Shown in pieces: positions 41,141 to 52,689 of a DNA stretch of 64,000 bases. The position numbers and the translations under genes are program-made. The notes below the pieces were generated by a model, which worked only from the letters and a program-made list of their open reading frames with translations, ran no database searches and was not told where the DNA came from. The stretch comes from Diaporthe sp. PMI_573. Taxonomy: Eukaryota; Ascomycota; Sordariomycetes; Diaporthales; Diaporthaceae. Every line of letters starts with the position of its first letter. Position 1 is the first letter of the stretch. The stretch lies in assembly GCA_021399435.1 (NCBI GenBank), contig JAJTUP010000093.1, positions 62,001 to 126,000 on the forward strand, read 5' to 3'.

Positions 41141-41925
41141 CAAGTTGGTTCTGATCTGGCCGATGATGAGCGAGCTTTGCATCCCAGTGCCCAAGACAGC
41201 TCCCCCGTCATATAGCGAGCTTGCGCCCTCCCCGCCAGGGGCTCCTGTCAACCCAGGTGAGGTGAATGCTGCCCCCTACCGGCTTCAATCTGCTGTATAT
41301 CTGTCAGGAGCCCAGTAAGTAGGGGGCCCTCCTAAGGGGAGATAGCCGTGTGTTGCCCCGCTTCCACTGCAAGAGCAATGAGCACCAAACCCCCGCCACA
41401 TCCCAGCGTTTCCCACCAAAACCATTGCGACTGAATATGACTTCGATGAGGCGAGGGAGAATGCGATCGGGGTGGTAACCGGCGATGAGTCAGCAAAGAT
41501 GTACACCATTTTTGCCCGTGGCAGATACCCCGGGCGGAGCGCTTGATACGCGACCCGACTTATCGTACGTGGATCTCCATCACAGCGCTGGCTGCCGCTA
41601 ATACCTAACATAAGTCCCTACTCAGCGTCCAGCATAACTCTTTGTTTTGAGGGTGGGATGAGGTGTAATGTTCCCAGTCCCATTCTCAAAAATGCTCGAG
41701 GCTGGCTTCCCTTTGGTCTCCATTCAGCATGAACTTACCCCTCGAGAATGTTTCACAAGGCGTCGGACATGTGCTTGTCCATCACCTCCTTACAGGCACT
41801 TACCAGTCTCTCAAGCCAAAGGGAGAGCCTCGATACGAAATTGCCGATTACCTCTACATCGTTATCAAATCGTCCAAAATAATGCACACTCCGCTCGTGA
41901 CTGTGTTTTTCTAGCCTGTATCCTC
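41141..41925. other. No gene recognised
   Basis: Only short frames without domains; probably remnant and 3'-flanking DNA of the F-box gene. Confidence 0.35.
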
Positions 41926-42417
41926 CTAATTCACCAAATGCCCGTACTTGTTCATACGTTCTTCACACCAGCAATCTGGACATTGGTATGAGGACGAATG
42001 CTTTTCGCTCCACGACTGAACAATCGAGTCGTAACCGACCAGAATCCCGCAAGCCATCTCTTTCGCGTAACGCTTTTGTACACCTTTCCAGCAGCTCTTC
42101 CGCTTGGGCCGATATCGATAACAAACGCAACATGGCGCCCAAGACTTCTTCAAACGCCCCCGAGCGTCCAATGGCCGTACAACATGTAGGAGTGCGACCA
42201 TTGCAGAGCAATCCAGGCGATAAGCGCGATGCTTGGGCGCAGAAGGAATCGTTGTGGCTGTCATCGAGGAGACAACAAGCAGCCGCTTGCATGTAAGTGC
42301 CAGGAACAATTGACCGACTGGATCAACGTGCATCAAGATTTGAAGCAGCAGCTCATTAGGCAACGCTAGGAGCCCCGATAACTGAATCGGATGTGGCTGT
42401 TCGAGAAGCTGCTTTCC
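41926..42417 (-). CDS. F-box protein, 5' end unclear
   Basis: A minus frame of 164 codons with an N-terminal F-box (LPNELLLQILMHVDPVGQLF, then LALTCKRLL), which in ubiquitin ligases of the SCF type binds Skp1 and selects substrates. After it comes the conserved region of a fungal F-box family with CCVCYRYRPKRKSCW, CGILVGYDSIVQSW and the Cys-rich end YQCPDCWCEERMNKYGHL, whose cysteines may bind zinc. The frame is open up to a stop at 42418-42420 but contains no ATG before the F-box, so either an upstream exon is spliced on or the gene lost its start. The rest is undamaged. The substrate is unknown. Confidence 0.65.
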   Translation of the reverse strand, partial: GKQLLEQPHPIQLSGLLALPNELLLQILMHVDPVGQLFLALTCKRLLVVSSMTATTIPSAPKHRAYRLDCSAMVALLHVVRPLDARGRLKKSWAPCCVCYRYRPKRKSCWKGVQKRYAKEMACGILVGYDSIVQSWSEKHSSSYQCPDCWCEERMNKYGHLVN

Positions 42418-42601
42418 TCAGCACAAGCGTTACCAAGTTTTAGACGCAGATCTAGCCTACCTGTAGTGGGATCCTGAACGTATCCCACTGAGCAGGAGCA
42501 TGCTTGCTCTGGCAATCTTCTAGGTGAAAGGGCCACTGTGCGTACATTGGGGATGACGAATGTGGACTGATTTTTCGGTAGAGTTTAAACGATATCGCAG
42601 C

Positions 42602-43361
42602 TTATGCTAGTCGTCCTATTGAACACACTGGGACCGAGATATCAAAGACCGTCTCAATCGTCCAATAGTCGGATCTATGTTCTGTCACTAACGTTGCGCA
42701 TTTAACCACTGCCTCTTTTATCTCCTCCGAGGCTAGGACAAGATGAATAGTTATTTCGTAATCCATTCCGGCCCATACTTTTGTCCCCCGACAGAGCATG
42801 CTGCTAAGGCCGATTTCGTTTATGAGGTCAATAATTGGGTCTGTCTCACCCTGTCTTTCCAACCACACATCATCCCCTCCCCAAAGTTGGTCATAGCAAT
42901 TAAAGTCACCCACAATCACTACCTCTACTGTCGTGCCCTGGCCTCGCCTTACCTCCGTTATTACTCTCTGTAGGGCCTCGCATGTATTCCTAAGTGCCTG
43001 GACGTCAACCACCGGGACATAGACCGACACGACCAAAACCATCCGCTCGGGGAGTTATATAATCGCCGCTATCATATCTAGTAAGTCAATCGGCACTTAT
43101 TCCGCTTCAATATCCTTATTTATCCAGAACATGCTCCGAATCGCCCATCTTCCCTCTCTCCACGTAGAGAGCACCATCTTGATCCACTTATAATGCCCCA
43201 TAGGGGTCGTCAGGAGACGTCCCTGGACCCTCCTCGCTTGGGGTTCCTGAATGGCCAGTACTGCTGCGTCTTGTATTTCCTCATCATTCATCAGGCTGTC
43301 GTGTACCGCTCCTTATTTCCTCACATTTAGTTAGACCACGCAAAACTTTCCACTCATAGCA
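42602..43361 (-). mobile_element. LINE (Tad-like) endonuclease domain, RIP-damaged
   Basis: Endonuclease/exonuclease/phosphatase domain of a non-LTR retrotransposon ORF2, without reverse transcriptase. In order: LNVRK, then VHDSLMNDEEIQDAAVLAIQ (the catalytic Glu), GHYKWIKM, then VEVVIVGDFNCYDQLWGGDD, and the final TEHRSDYWTIET (HRSDY in place of the usual H-x-SDH). Four stops interrupt it, at 43331-43333, 43313-43315, 43097-43099 and 43055-43057 (minus TAA), each at a place where relatives have Gln; CAA or CAG to TAA/TAG is the C-to-T change RIP produces. The 3' end is lost near 42602. ORF1-like basic sequence may continue to about 43636. Confidence 0.75.
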
Positions 43362-43628
43362 AAATAGGTAAAGTCTTCGGCAGCTTCTGCTAAACGATTC
43401 GTGCGGGCCTCCACAGGGGATACACTTCACTATAGTTTCGGTACATTCGGTATGGCGATGGCCTTCTTTGGCGCACTTTCCGCAGATTTATGGTTTATAG
43501 CATTAGTAAGCCTTATGTTCAGTAATTTCCTGGCAGTTATAGCATTACTTCGGGCATTCCCTCCGTTCAAATTTCTTAGTATACCCCGATTCTCCTCCTG
43601 CGATAAAGAAACCTTCTTGCAGAAGTCG

Positions 43629-44860
43629 TTACGCATCTACTCCTTTACTAAAGTATACTACCATTAATCCGTACGCCTTAGGGCTGTCTTTCCACGAGAT
43701 CTGGTAGTGTAGCTTGCCTAGCCACTGCTTCCCGTTGTGCTTCTGAAGCAGTGAAGTCTTCTGATGGGCTTCCTCACGACGAAGAGCCTGAGCAGTATCC
43801 CTGATAACCTCGTGGACGGCCCTCGCCAAGTAGAGAAGGTCCCCAAGCCCGTTGCCTAAATACAGCTTGACTTGCCGGTGCATTCGCTCTGTAGAGGAGG
43901 TCTTACGTAAGCCGAAGTTGAGGGTTTTGCAAATCTGGTACCCAGCCCATTTGGCGACGATCGTCTCGTCGTCGTCGATGTAGTACGTCTTGAGGTAGTT
44001 GATGATGGCCTCCTGGTCCCCAAACTTCTCTTGAAGACGCTGCTAGGCTGTATCGTAGACCTCACGATGTGTAGAGTACTTCATGAAGCGAAGGAGGTCA
44101 AATAGAGCTTGTCGGGTGTAGGGGATGTCCTTCAGCTTCGGTACACGTGAGGGCATCTTCGCCTAGTTTCTCGCCGGCCCGTTGAGCCGAGCCTCGTCGG
44201 CATCCTCCTTGCGGACATCGTTAATACCCTCCTCAAACGTACCGCCAGCCTCGTCCTCGTCCTCCTCTTCCTCTTGCGCAGCTCGCCGCCGCCACTTCTT
44301 CTTGATGTGAAGCACAACGTTCATGTTCATGTGGAAGACACAGAGTTGGTGCCGTGATCGAGGGAATTCGTGTTCAAGGGCATTGATCAGGGCATTATCG
44401 TAGTCAGTGATGAAGAGGGTCGGATCGTCGGCTTCACACTCCTTCAGAAGGAGGTGAACTTGCTCGAGAAGCCACCGAAAGCCACTTTCCTTCTCATTGT
44501 CCACTAGACCTTGAAATAGCGGGAGGATCTTCTTCGTATGGGTTAATGTCGTCCCCTGAAAGTACGGCGTCTTCTTCTTGTTAGTCGAGTAAGTACAATC
44601 GAGAGAAATACTGTGGGCAAATCGACGTTCACGAAGCCAAGCCATCTGCGAGGGTTCACACCAGAAGACACCTGTGACGTTGCCGGCCCTATCTTGCGTG
44701 AAGCGATACCAGTAACCCTCCTTCTCAAGCCAATCTAATACTGCTTGTGTTCTGCTGATCCTTACGGAAGGTCTGTAGCCAGTTCTTGAGGGTATTCGGC
44801 CCAAGCTGAACGTCCTTGAATTGCCCCCAAAGAAGCCGGGCAAGGGCGCTTGGTGTAGCG
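43629..44860 (-). pseudogene. MULE (Mutator-like) transposase with stops
   Basis: Minus-strand MULE transposase. The first part reads WLEKEGYWYRFTQDRAGNVT, then FAHSISLDCTYSTNKKKTP (first catalytic Asp), LLEQVHLLLKECEADDPTLF and FITDYDNALINALEHEFPRS (second Asp), then HQLCVFHMNMNV. After an acidic Glu/Asp-rich insert the frame stops at about 44163. It continues in frame with MPSRVPKLKDIPYTRQALF, a further TAG at 44043-44045 and KWAGYQICKTLNFGLRKTSS TERMHRQ, which would hold the third acidic residue. Both stops could be CAG-to-TAG changes. No ATG opens the reading frame; terminal repeats were not located. Non-functional as read. Confidence 0.75.
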
Positions 44861-45319
44861 TTCTTTGGGTCCCTAGATTTATAGAGTTAGGGTATGGTTA
44901 CTTATAGCTGAAACAGTGTCATTGGAAATAAATCTAATACTTAAGATCGATTGGAAGAGGATGGAACTATTAGGCCGCTAATTTAAATGTTATTACTAAA
45001 GGGCGTGGTGTCGCGAAGAGTATGCTGGGCACGAGACGCGCTTGCAGGGATCGCGCTCCCGACTGGGTTACCGGACACGTTTTTCATTTACTGCACCTTT
45101 GGCGATGAATCCTCTTTCCGTTCTCTATAAAAAAGGGCCTTCTGTCGACGATTACCTCGATATCGAAAAGTACGGCGAAGAGATCATTGCGGCGTGCACC
45201 CATGTCAGTTTTGCGGCAGCACAATCCATCGCACTCCATCGTACTGGCCGATGATTCGGAGATGGACACCGCCGATGAAAATGCTCACCAGCGCCTGGGG
45301 TGCGCACCGGCGGCGGCAT
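44861..45319. other. Flank between MULE and first repeat array
   Basis: A 49-codon frame from ATG at 45105 (MNPLSVLYKKGPSVDDYLD) looks protein-like but matches no family I know; it may be a remnant. Confidence 0.35.
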
Positions 45320-45742
45320 CTCTGCCACTCAGTGTACCTTTTTCTGCCAGTCAGTACGTATCTTTTTCTGCCAGTCAGCACGTACCTTTTTTGCCAGTTG
45401 TCAGATGTGACGGGTGCTTTAGGTTAGGTGCCTGAGGCATCAATGGTTGAATCATGACAAAACCAGCCCCCTTACGGGTGGGGTCCCACCAAGGAACCAA
45501 GACAAGACATCATCACAATACACACAGTTACCACCCCATCAATTGGACCATAATTACACGTCCCACATACCTAAAAGGGTGATAATCTGACACCAGTCAG
45601 TACGTATTTTTTTCTGCCAATCACTACGTACCACTCAGTACGTACCTTTCTTTGCCACTCAGTACGTATCTTTTTCTGCCGGTCAGCACGTACCTTTTTC
45701 TGCCAGTTAGTACGTACCTTTTTCTGCCAGTCTACGTATCTC
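45320..45742 (+). repeat. Iterated 21-24-bp array, copy A left (two blocks)
   Basis: About four units at 45320-45403 and seven at 45594-45742, all in the orientation TTTTCTGCCAGTCAGTACGT. Units vary at single positions and by small indels. The 190 bp between the blocks is unrelated. The second block is the inverted partner of 45980-46150. Confidence 0.9.
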
Positions 45743-46150
45743 TCCACAAGCACATTGACGAATGTTCCAGAGAATTTCGAAATTTGGCTTATGTTGAGAA
45801 ACATCACAACCAAGTTGCGCGATACTCTATGCAGCCCTCACAGAAGGAGCAGGAGGACGATCGATACCGGGCGTAGTCATACCTATCGCTGGTCACTTTC
45901 CTGGGTTAGATTTCTTGTCTCACCTGTCGTCCGTTCCACTCATTGACCGCCATCTCCTCGGGACGGCCCAAGGCTGTGATACGTTCTCACTGGCAGAAAA
46001 GGGACGTACTGACTGGCAGAAAAAGGTACGTGCTGACCGGCAGAAAAAGATACGTACTGAGTGGCAAAGAAAGGTACGTGCTGAGTGGTAGGAAGGCCAC
46101 GTAGTGATTGGCAGAAAAAAGTACGTAATGACTGTACGTACTGACTGGCA
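45594..46150. mobile_element. Foldback-like element A with iterated inverted ends
   Basis: The reverse complement of 45594-45742 aligns with 45980-46150 unit by unit, including private variants (CTGACCGGCAG, GAGTGGCAAAGAAAGG, TAGTGATTGGCAG) in the same order, with a few substitutions and one short insertion. The two blocks are therefore true inverted repeats of about 150 bp around a loop of about 240 bp without a gene. This is the architecture of foldback elements. No target duplication could be recognised. Confidence 0.65.
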
Positions 46151-46180
46151 GAAAGGGTACGTACTGATTGGCAGAAAGGG
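45980..46180 (-). repeat. Iterated array, copy A right
   Basis: About nine units in the orientation TACGTACTGACTGGCAGAAA, preceded by GGCTGTGATACGTTCTC, a leader that recurs before the copy B right array (GGCTGTGACACGTACCTG). Confidence 0.9.
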
Positions 46181-46217
46181 CAACCTCACCGAACAAGAAC
46201 TTCCCCGCGTCAGAGCT

Positions 46218-46500
46218 CATGGGGCTGCCAAGATGCGACCCAAGCTCCCAGAGAATGATTCTTGTGGTGATTATCAACGAGGTTTTTAGCCTTATCCTTC
46301 ACCCTATTCCGAATCTGCTCGGTGGAGTGTACATAGTCGTCCGGAACCCCAAGCGCATCGATTTGAAAAATTTCAAGGACGTGTGTTTATAGATGCCGCC
46401 AGGACTTCGGTCGCCACAACGTCACGATCCATGGCAGTACGGAAGTGAGCTTTGACGCCAAACTGTGGTCTCCTCCCTTGGATGTCACTCTGTCTCGTTG
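46218..46500. repeat. Shared module flank, copy A
   Basis: Matches 59344-59520 over CATGGGGCTGCCAAGATG, GCCCCAAGCGCATCGATTT-type sequence, TTTCAAGGACGTGTGT and CACGATCCATGGCAGTACGG, with insertions and substitutions; copy A has an extra stretch in the middle. It is part of the repeated array-gene module. Confidence 0.75.
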
Positions 46501-46900
46501 TGTCTGTGTTAAGATGAATGCAGTCGAGACATGAATTGCCTAACAAGGAAATCATGTTGGTACAAACCATCATGGCTCATGGTCCATGCCTCCTTGAAGC
46601 CCAGGGACCCTCCTTTTGATTAGTTTCTCGTATGTAGCTAACATGGCATTGAGCCCAAGAGGGGCGATTTCAAGTTTGAGGGTATGTGAAGCGGGAGGGG
46701 CTTCGCTCCTGGGGCTCGCTCCCGAACTGAGTAAGGACAACAGCAGTCTAGCCGCACAGGCCGAAGCCGGAAGATAATAAGGAAAACGCCAGCAGTGGGT
46801 GCTCCGATCAGTAAGCGACCCACGGGTAGTGATTGGCGAAAAGTTACGTAATGACTGGCAGAAAGGGTACGTACTCATTGGCAGAAAAAAGTACGTACCA
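46500..46900. repeat. Secondary repeat fragment plus three array units
   Basis: 46510-46610 resembles 51360-51450 (GCAGTCGAGACATGAATTGC) and 46655-46700 resembles 61745-61795 (AGAGGGGCAATTTCAAG-like), so pieces of the upstream segment of the module have been inserted here. 46830-46900 holds three further GTACGTACT units. Confidence 0.65.
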
Positions 46901-46979
46901 ACGGGCTATCGTGAACACATAGAGAGGAGTAAGATGGAAGTATACCTGGTTCATTGCCCATGGTCTGGGTCTCCTTTAT

Positions 46980-47429
46980 TCTGGTTTGGGGATTGTTTCT
47001 GGGAGTTGTGATTGCTGTTGGTGCTCTTCACGTTCGCGTTGGCGTTTCCGCTGTGCACGCTCCTTAAAAAAAAGAACCCGCTGGACCGTGGAGTGATCCG
47101 GGAGGCCTCTGAATATCGAGGGCCACTTTCGCGCAAGGCTCTCCACGATGCCGCGTGACCTGTTGGGCCTGACCTGTGGCTTTCGCGTTGTACAGCACCC
47201 TGTGGGGGAAGTGGTTGCTCATGACGCCCTCCGGGTGGGAGGGGGGCTATGGGACGCTGCCACGTGGCTGGGCGTGGCAAAATATTTGACCAGTGCGGGT
47301 GAAGGGCTGCTTGATTGGAAAAATGTGTCTCTTCACGATGATGGTGAAGTCGGCGATGGTGAAACGCTGGGTCGTGTCGCCGGTTCGGAGGCTTTCGACC
47401 GGATCGGCAGGAGCGGGTGTTGTCATTAT
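46980..47429 (-). pseudogene. Possible BTB/POZ-start fragment and exon-1-like piece
   Basis: ATG at 47429, after a likely 5'-UTR intron (GTAAGT near 47512 to a CACAG before 47440), opens MTTPAPADPVESLRTG, then FTIADFTIIVKRHIFPIK, which recalls the beginning of a BTB/POZ domain but stops at 47247. Other frames continue without agreement. Near 46990-47060 the minus strand encodes KRQRER and a Gln-rich stretch, like exon 1 of the gene at 48.2-50.0 kb. Probably a mosaic remnant. Confidence 0.3.
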
Positions 47430-47442
47430 GGGCAATCTGTGA

Positions 47443-48220
47443 AGCCTGTGCCTCGGTGGGAATCCCTAATGCGATAAGACTATGAAGATAAGGGGACTGA
47501 CACTTACTTTTTGGGAGCGATGAACGTAGATAGGAGGGGAAGGTGGTTGAAAAGGTGGGAGGTTGTTGAGATGTTTGAAGGATTACGAGCTTGCGAGTGG
47601 ACAAGAGAATCCTTGGTAGGAAAAAAGGAAGGGACGCCTCTCTCGCTTGCGCCTTCCGGCTGATTATTTTGGCAGGTGCCAGGCAAGGAAGTTAGAGCGG
47701 CTGTTGTGGTCTTTGTGGTTGGAGAAGGAGCAGGTGCTGTCTTATGAGCCTTCCCGATATACTGAACTAGGTCTCCAGGTCAAGTGCGCAAAGTCTTCAG
47801 CTCGATGGTCGCGTCCCGTTCTTGGTATTTCGTTGTGTTGACATTATCGGACTGAATATTCAGACCTGCGAGAGCATCCGTGAGTGTGTTCGTTTCGTCG
47901 TCCTCGGTGTTTGCTTTTTCCGTCTTTCGCTGCAGTTCATTAATATTCAGCATCATTACCTCTTAACACATTCATTGCGTTCGTGTGAAATGCCATAACT
48001 AACACTAACTCCAACTTAGAAAACACCCAATGTGGGAGCCGGCACGAGCTGGAATAGCACAGGGCTTTGGAGGCCGGTTGACAATTGAGCCCACCCAAAA
48101 GATCTCCGTAATACTTACAAACAACCACCTTAAAAAACAGAACGGAAAGCGACGATAATGGGCACAGAGGAAGGATAGGAATCCTAATACAGGCATATAT
48201 CTGGAATCATTCTATTTCAT
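47443..48220. other. Downstream flank of SANT-family gene A, no gene seen
   Basis: Only short frames. It separates the repeat arrays from gene A, unlike copies B and C, where array and gene are about 250-400 bp apart; probably later insertion. Confidence 0.35.
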
Positions 48221-50015
48221 TTACTTCCTTACTGTCCTCTTATTCTGCTTACCCATGATCTTCCAATGTTGAAAAACAGCCTGCTCGGTTCGCTTTAATT
48301 TACCAGCAATCCACGACCACTTCTTTTTCTCCTGAACCCATGCGCGAAGACGTACTTCGTCCAGAGGTTCCCAACGGAGACGTTGGGGTCTTTTAAACTT
48401 TTCATCGGGAATATCTGGGTTGTCGCTATGATCGGAACTGCCACTGTCGCTCTCGCTGTTGCCGTCGTCATCAGAGTCATCGGAGCCTTCGTCATTTTCG
48501 ACTGTCTCGGCGTTCGATGGCCCGATAGCTGCCTCCACTGCGTGGTCTCTATTCATTATGCCGCCGAGATCGCCCTTTCCCGTGCTTGTTGCGTTGTGCG
48601 GAAGCCTCGTGGCATAATCCCTAACGAACCCAATGACCAAGTGAAGCATGTCCAATCCCTTTTGACTGCCAGACAGATCAGTACCACTCCCAGCAAGAGC
48701 CTGGACGGTGTCGCTCATCCGCAGCAAATGATTGGCAGAAAAGCCGCAGGTCTGACATGCGAGTGGGGACGGATCCGCTGCGGCGGCGACAGGAGAGAAG
48801 GGAACTCGTTCGGAACTTTCGAGAGCGGTCTTCCCGGAAGAGTGGTCGAGGAGAGGTGAAGTGATTTCAGTCATGATTGAAGGTCGTTGCCTCTGTCGAG
48901 ATGGCAATGCGCGCAAAGTCCTGGCTGGCTGAGCCAGTGATGCTGTCCCGCTGTCGGCATCTCGTGACCTTCGCTTAGGCGAGCGAGGATCATGGCTCTC
49001 GCAGCCGTCTTCGATAGCCCCGCGACCTCGTTTCCCCCGGCTGCTGGCATCACCACCTTGCCGTGAGACGGAGGCGTGATCTGAGGATGGAGTAGAAAGT
49101 GCGACGTCTGTTTCAGGTTGTTCCACCCTGTCGAAAGGGGCGGCGGGAGCATCGATTGAGAAACTGGGAGTAGGTCTTGTTGCGGAAGACGGGCTCGTCA
49201 TGGAGTCGGGAGTTGCGGAGTTGCTTCTGGAGAGGATCTGTGATGCGGGAATCCCCGACGAACCTTGAACCGCAAGCTTGGGTCTTGGAACCGCCGACTG
49301 TTCATTGCAGGTCTCGTCACGGGTATCATCATCATGAGAGCTAATGATTTCATCGTTGGCTAAGCCATCAGCATCACAGCTCTTACGGGTTTGGGCGCTG
49401 TTGCTCATCTGTTCATCCTCAACGACGGAATAATAGTTGTCAGTCCCAAGTTCATATATTCGATATTGATCACTCACCTGTGTTCCTGTCACTTATAAGA
49501 GAACTCGTTGGGCGAAGTTGTCCCGTTGCACGTCTAACCAGGCCAGGAGGCACGGGAAGGTCCTCAACCAAAGGATTTGCCTCTTTCTGAGAGGTGAGTT
49601 CCGTAGGATGGCCAAGTAGGGGTGTACGAGGTGACCAGAGTTTCGGGTGTGGCTGGATCTTATTTAAGGACTCTATGTGCGCGATGTCGGCCATGTCAAG
49701 ATTCTCGAAGAAATTGAAGCCGAGGTTGCAACCAGGAAAGTTGGGGAAATCGCCTGTTTGTCGTAAGTCAACGCCTAGAGAGGAATGTGATGAAAGCATA
49801 CCTGACGTATAGCCGATGATTTGGGCTTCCGTCCCCCCTAGATTTCCGATATCTGGTTCAAGTGCAGTCGGGGGTGTTGGTGGGAGAAGTGATCGTAGCT
49901 GCTGCTGCTCTCCGCGCTCTCGTTGGCGTTTCAATTGTGCAAGCTTCTGCTCGCGCTCGTAGAGATGCTTTCCCAGGGACTCGACATCATGCTGTTTGAA
50001 TTGTGGGTTGACCAT
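48221..50015 (-). CDS. SANT/Myb-like nuclear protein, family copy A
   Basis: N-terminal frame from ATG 50015 (VESLGKHLYEREQKLAQLKR, a coiled coil) and C-terminal frame to 48221 overlap near 49490, so a splice joins them. A 48-nt candidate intron (49754-49801, GTATGC...ACAG) is optional because it keeps frame. A strong GTGAGT donor at 49477 gives the wrong phase with the ACAG at 49409; the weaker GTTAGA at 49538 gives the right one (about 538-554 aa). Otherwise a frameshift is present. The C-terminal part is Ser/Pro- and acid-rich with a CQTC motif and ends in a SANT/Myb-like domain (RWEPLDEVRLRAWVQEKKKW, then WIAGKLKRTEQAVFQHW). It has no chromodomain, unlike copy B. Probably nuclear and DNA- or histone-binding; function unknown. 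Confidence 0.6.
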
Positions 50016-50199
50016 TGTTGGTGAAAGAAGAAGGGTGAAATTGAGTTTTTGGGTATGAGCTGTCTGGTGTAATAGTGAGGAAAGGGGGGCGTTATATAAG
50101 ATGTCGGTTATTCGTGTGCCAATGAGTCCCCCGTTCATGGGCATGACGGTTGGGCCAATAATCCACCCATCAACCCATGGATGAGCCTGCCGCCTCCAC

Positions 50200-51880
50200 A
50201 CCTGCGTTGGAACCCGAAGCTGGGGTCAGTTGACTCACCGGCGACTCCTTCGTTATGCAGGACCCTGGATGGTGTAATGGTCTCTTCCGAGCCTGGCCAA
50301 TGTCCTTGACATGCCGGTGGGCTCTCTACCCTTTGTAATTGCTGTCCGTCTCATCCAAAAATGGCAGTGATAGCGGACTTGCCGGGCTAACTGTTGGCCA
50401 CGGACGTAGAACCGCAAGCCACGTCACCAATTTTGAAGTAGGCCAAGACGATCTCAACCGCCAGGGCCGCTCCTGGCGGCATGGATCATGATTGCCAGAC
50501 CGAGATAGGCACCCATCCATTGACGCGGGCGTCCGGCCTTGGAGTTGCGCCGAAAGAGGCCTGTTCAGCTGAACCCGACCCTCCATCGAGCCTGGTGAAC
50601 CCACCAACCGGCGTAACCACCCACCCCTGGGCATGGGTGAGAGGGGTCATCTGCCCCTTAATTGTCCGGGCCGTATGCACGATGCGTCTTGGATGCTGCC
50701 TAACAAGCCCGTATGATAGGCTAATTCTGTTGGAATACGAGGCAGGACTCGTAGTCAGAGCTGTTGATCTTCTTGGGAATATTGCGCCGGCGCTTCGGGA
50801 TGTCCTCGACGCCCATCGTCTCGTATGTGCAATGCAACCAGTGCTGGAACCACTCCGTCGAGAGCCGAGATCAGGCAGAGCCGGATGCCATGCACGGTTG
50901 AGATGAGAATTGCCTCTTCAGGCAATTTCGTTGACTCAGGAAGCCGACTTAGCTGCAACCCCTGGGTGAAGTCCGCCCGTCCATCTTTCCTACTCCTGGA
51001 CACGGACGTGGAGACGACCAGCTTCAACGCATGGCTGTCCTACCTATAGCAGGAGACCATCCCAATTGGGCAATATCGTCGTCGGCGAGCCCTCGCTCCT
51101 CATCTTGCAAGAGTGCCGCTGGGTTTGTGGTCCCGTCCCCTGGAAGATTGCAGTATGATGGAGACCTCCGCGACTGTTCACGGCCGTTCCCAAGAGCTCC
51201 ACCCTGGCTGAAGGTTCCGAGATGCCGGCCTGAGCTGATTCTCGTTCAGCGGTGTAGTCGCAGGGCGTGCATGACTTGGATGGCGTGCTTCATCTCGGAT
51301 ATACGAGGCCGTTCTCGTCGCTGGCATCGTGCTGGAGGTGGGCGGGCCGAACGTCTAGGCTGCAGTCGAGACGTGAATTGCCCAACAAGGGAATTCTGTT
51401 GGCGCCAGCCATCAGAACCCCTGACGAATGCGTCCTCGAAGCTCAGGAGACCCTCGGCGAGGCAGACCCCGCCCTCTCTTGACTCGCAGGCAAGCTGAAT
51501 GCCAGTTTCCGTGACGTGCGTTGTGTTTTCTCGGAAGGGTTGGAAATTACCAAATATGGTAATTCACGGTCGACACCTGCCTCCCCTCGCCCGAGGAAGG
51601 ATCCAGACCAAGGCCCTCGCCCCGAGCGCTCGTCGTGATGCCTGACACAGCACGTCTCGGACCACCGTCCACGGTCGTATGATCCCACAGCGCATCCCAT
51701 GATCGCCGTCCATTTCTCAAATTTCCAGAAGAGGCAATTTTGGGTCTGACGGCAAGGCGAGGCAGACGCGGCAGGACAGCAGAGGGGCCCTCGAGGATGG
51801 GTAATGGGCCCGCTGGGCGCTTCGCCAGGCGTTTGTAATATTCGATGTCGGTAATCAACGGAAGGGGCGAGGCGCAAGAT
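50200..51880. repeat. Upstream duplicated segment, copy A
   Basis: Collinear with 60835-62090. Shared landmarks include GAAGCTGGGGTCAGTTG, GACATGCCGGTG, GCGGACTTGCCGGG, GCCACGTCACCAA, GAGGCCTGTTCAGCTGA, CCCCTGGGCATGGGTGAG, CGTCTCGTATGTGCAATG and CCTCTTCAGGCAATTT. Copy A is longer by insertions. It has no intact gene. It lies directly upstream of the SANT-family gene, as in copy B, so it may include the promoter. Confidence 0.8.
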
Positions 51881-52689
51881 ACCGGACGACTGTAGACAAA
51901 ATTGCTAGAAGCGGCAATACACTGAAGAAATCAGCAACACTGTTGCAGCAGGAGAGGCCGAAGCCTACTGGATGAGGGCACGCTGCACCTGGCATCGGCA
52001 CAAATGCTGCAGGCAACTGGAAGCACCGACATGGGTCTACCTACCGCCAGCTTCAATTGGATTCGGCAGAAACCATGGTTCATTGCGTGGTTTATCATGG
52101 AGAACGAGAGTTGAGGAAAGGTTGACGATGTGCGAACGCCGCTGTAAAATATGGCTGAGGCGGGCGGAAGGTGAATGTGGCGTGGGTTGTGCTCAAAGAC
52201 AGAAGAAGGTACAAGAGGAACTTCGAGGTACATTGGCGTCTTGGGCTGAGCAGGCGCCGTTTTATGGGAAAGCAAAAACAGCGAGGGATGGCGTGGCCGA
52301 GAATTACCCGATGTGGCAGGTGCCGGAAACGGCATGTGAGGGCCGCCGTTTCCCAAGGAGATGGGAACGTCAACGGGGTTACTTCCCACCAAGCCTGTGC
52401 GTTCCCAAACAGACGGCCTTGCAGAAGGACGGACGGCGAGTTGACGCGGTTGAGGACGATGTCGACATTAAGATGGAAGCGGTCTGGCTTACAAAACGAG
52501 ACGGGGAGAAGTGGGAGAATTAGAAGTAGAATGGCTCTCTACTGGTCAATTTCTTATCTTTGCGTGTATGTGTGGGCTGACTAACAGATAAAACACCAGG
52601 GGTTCTAGAGCAAAGGCATCAATACAGCTTCATCTTCCGCGGTCTCCTTATCCCAAGCTCCAACTAGGTCTTGCACGTCGTCTACGCGA
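51881..52689. other. Intergenic, no confident gene
   Basis: A plus frame near 52285-52330 reads TRCGRCRKRHVR, like the start of a Zn2Cys6 cluster, but the following cysteines are missing; probably chance or a relic. The rest has nothing recognisable. Confidence 0.35.

Noticed and set aside
45320..46180. The iterated units as a CRISPR array
   Set aside because: Repeats are contiguous with only 0-5 bp between them, variable, palindromic and in both orientations; there are no unique spacers or cas genes, and the context is eukaryotic.
52280..52340. TRCGRCRKRHVR as a Zn2Cys6 cluster
   Set aside because: Only the first CxxC half is present; the following cysteines and linker are absent in all frames, so a functional cluster is not supported.
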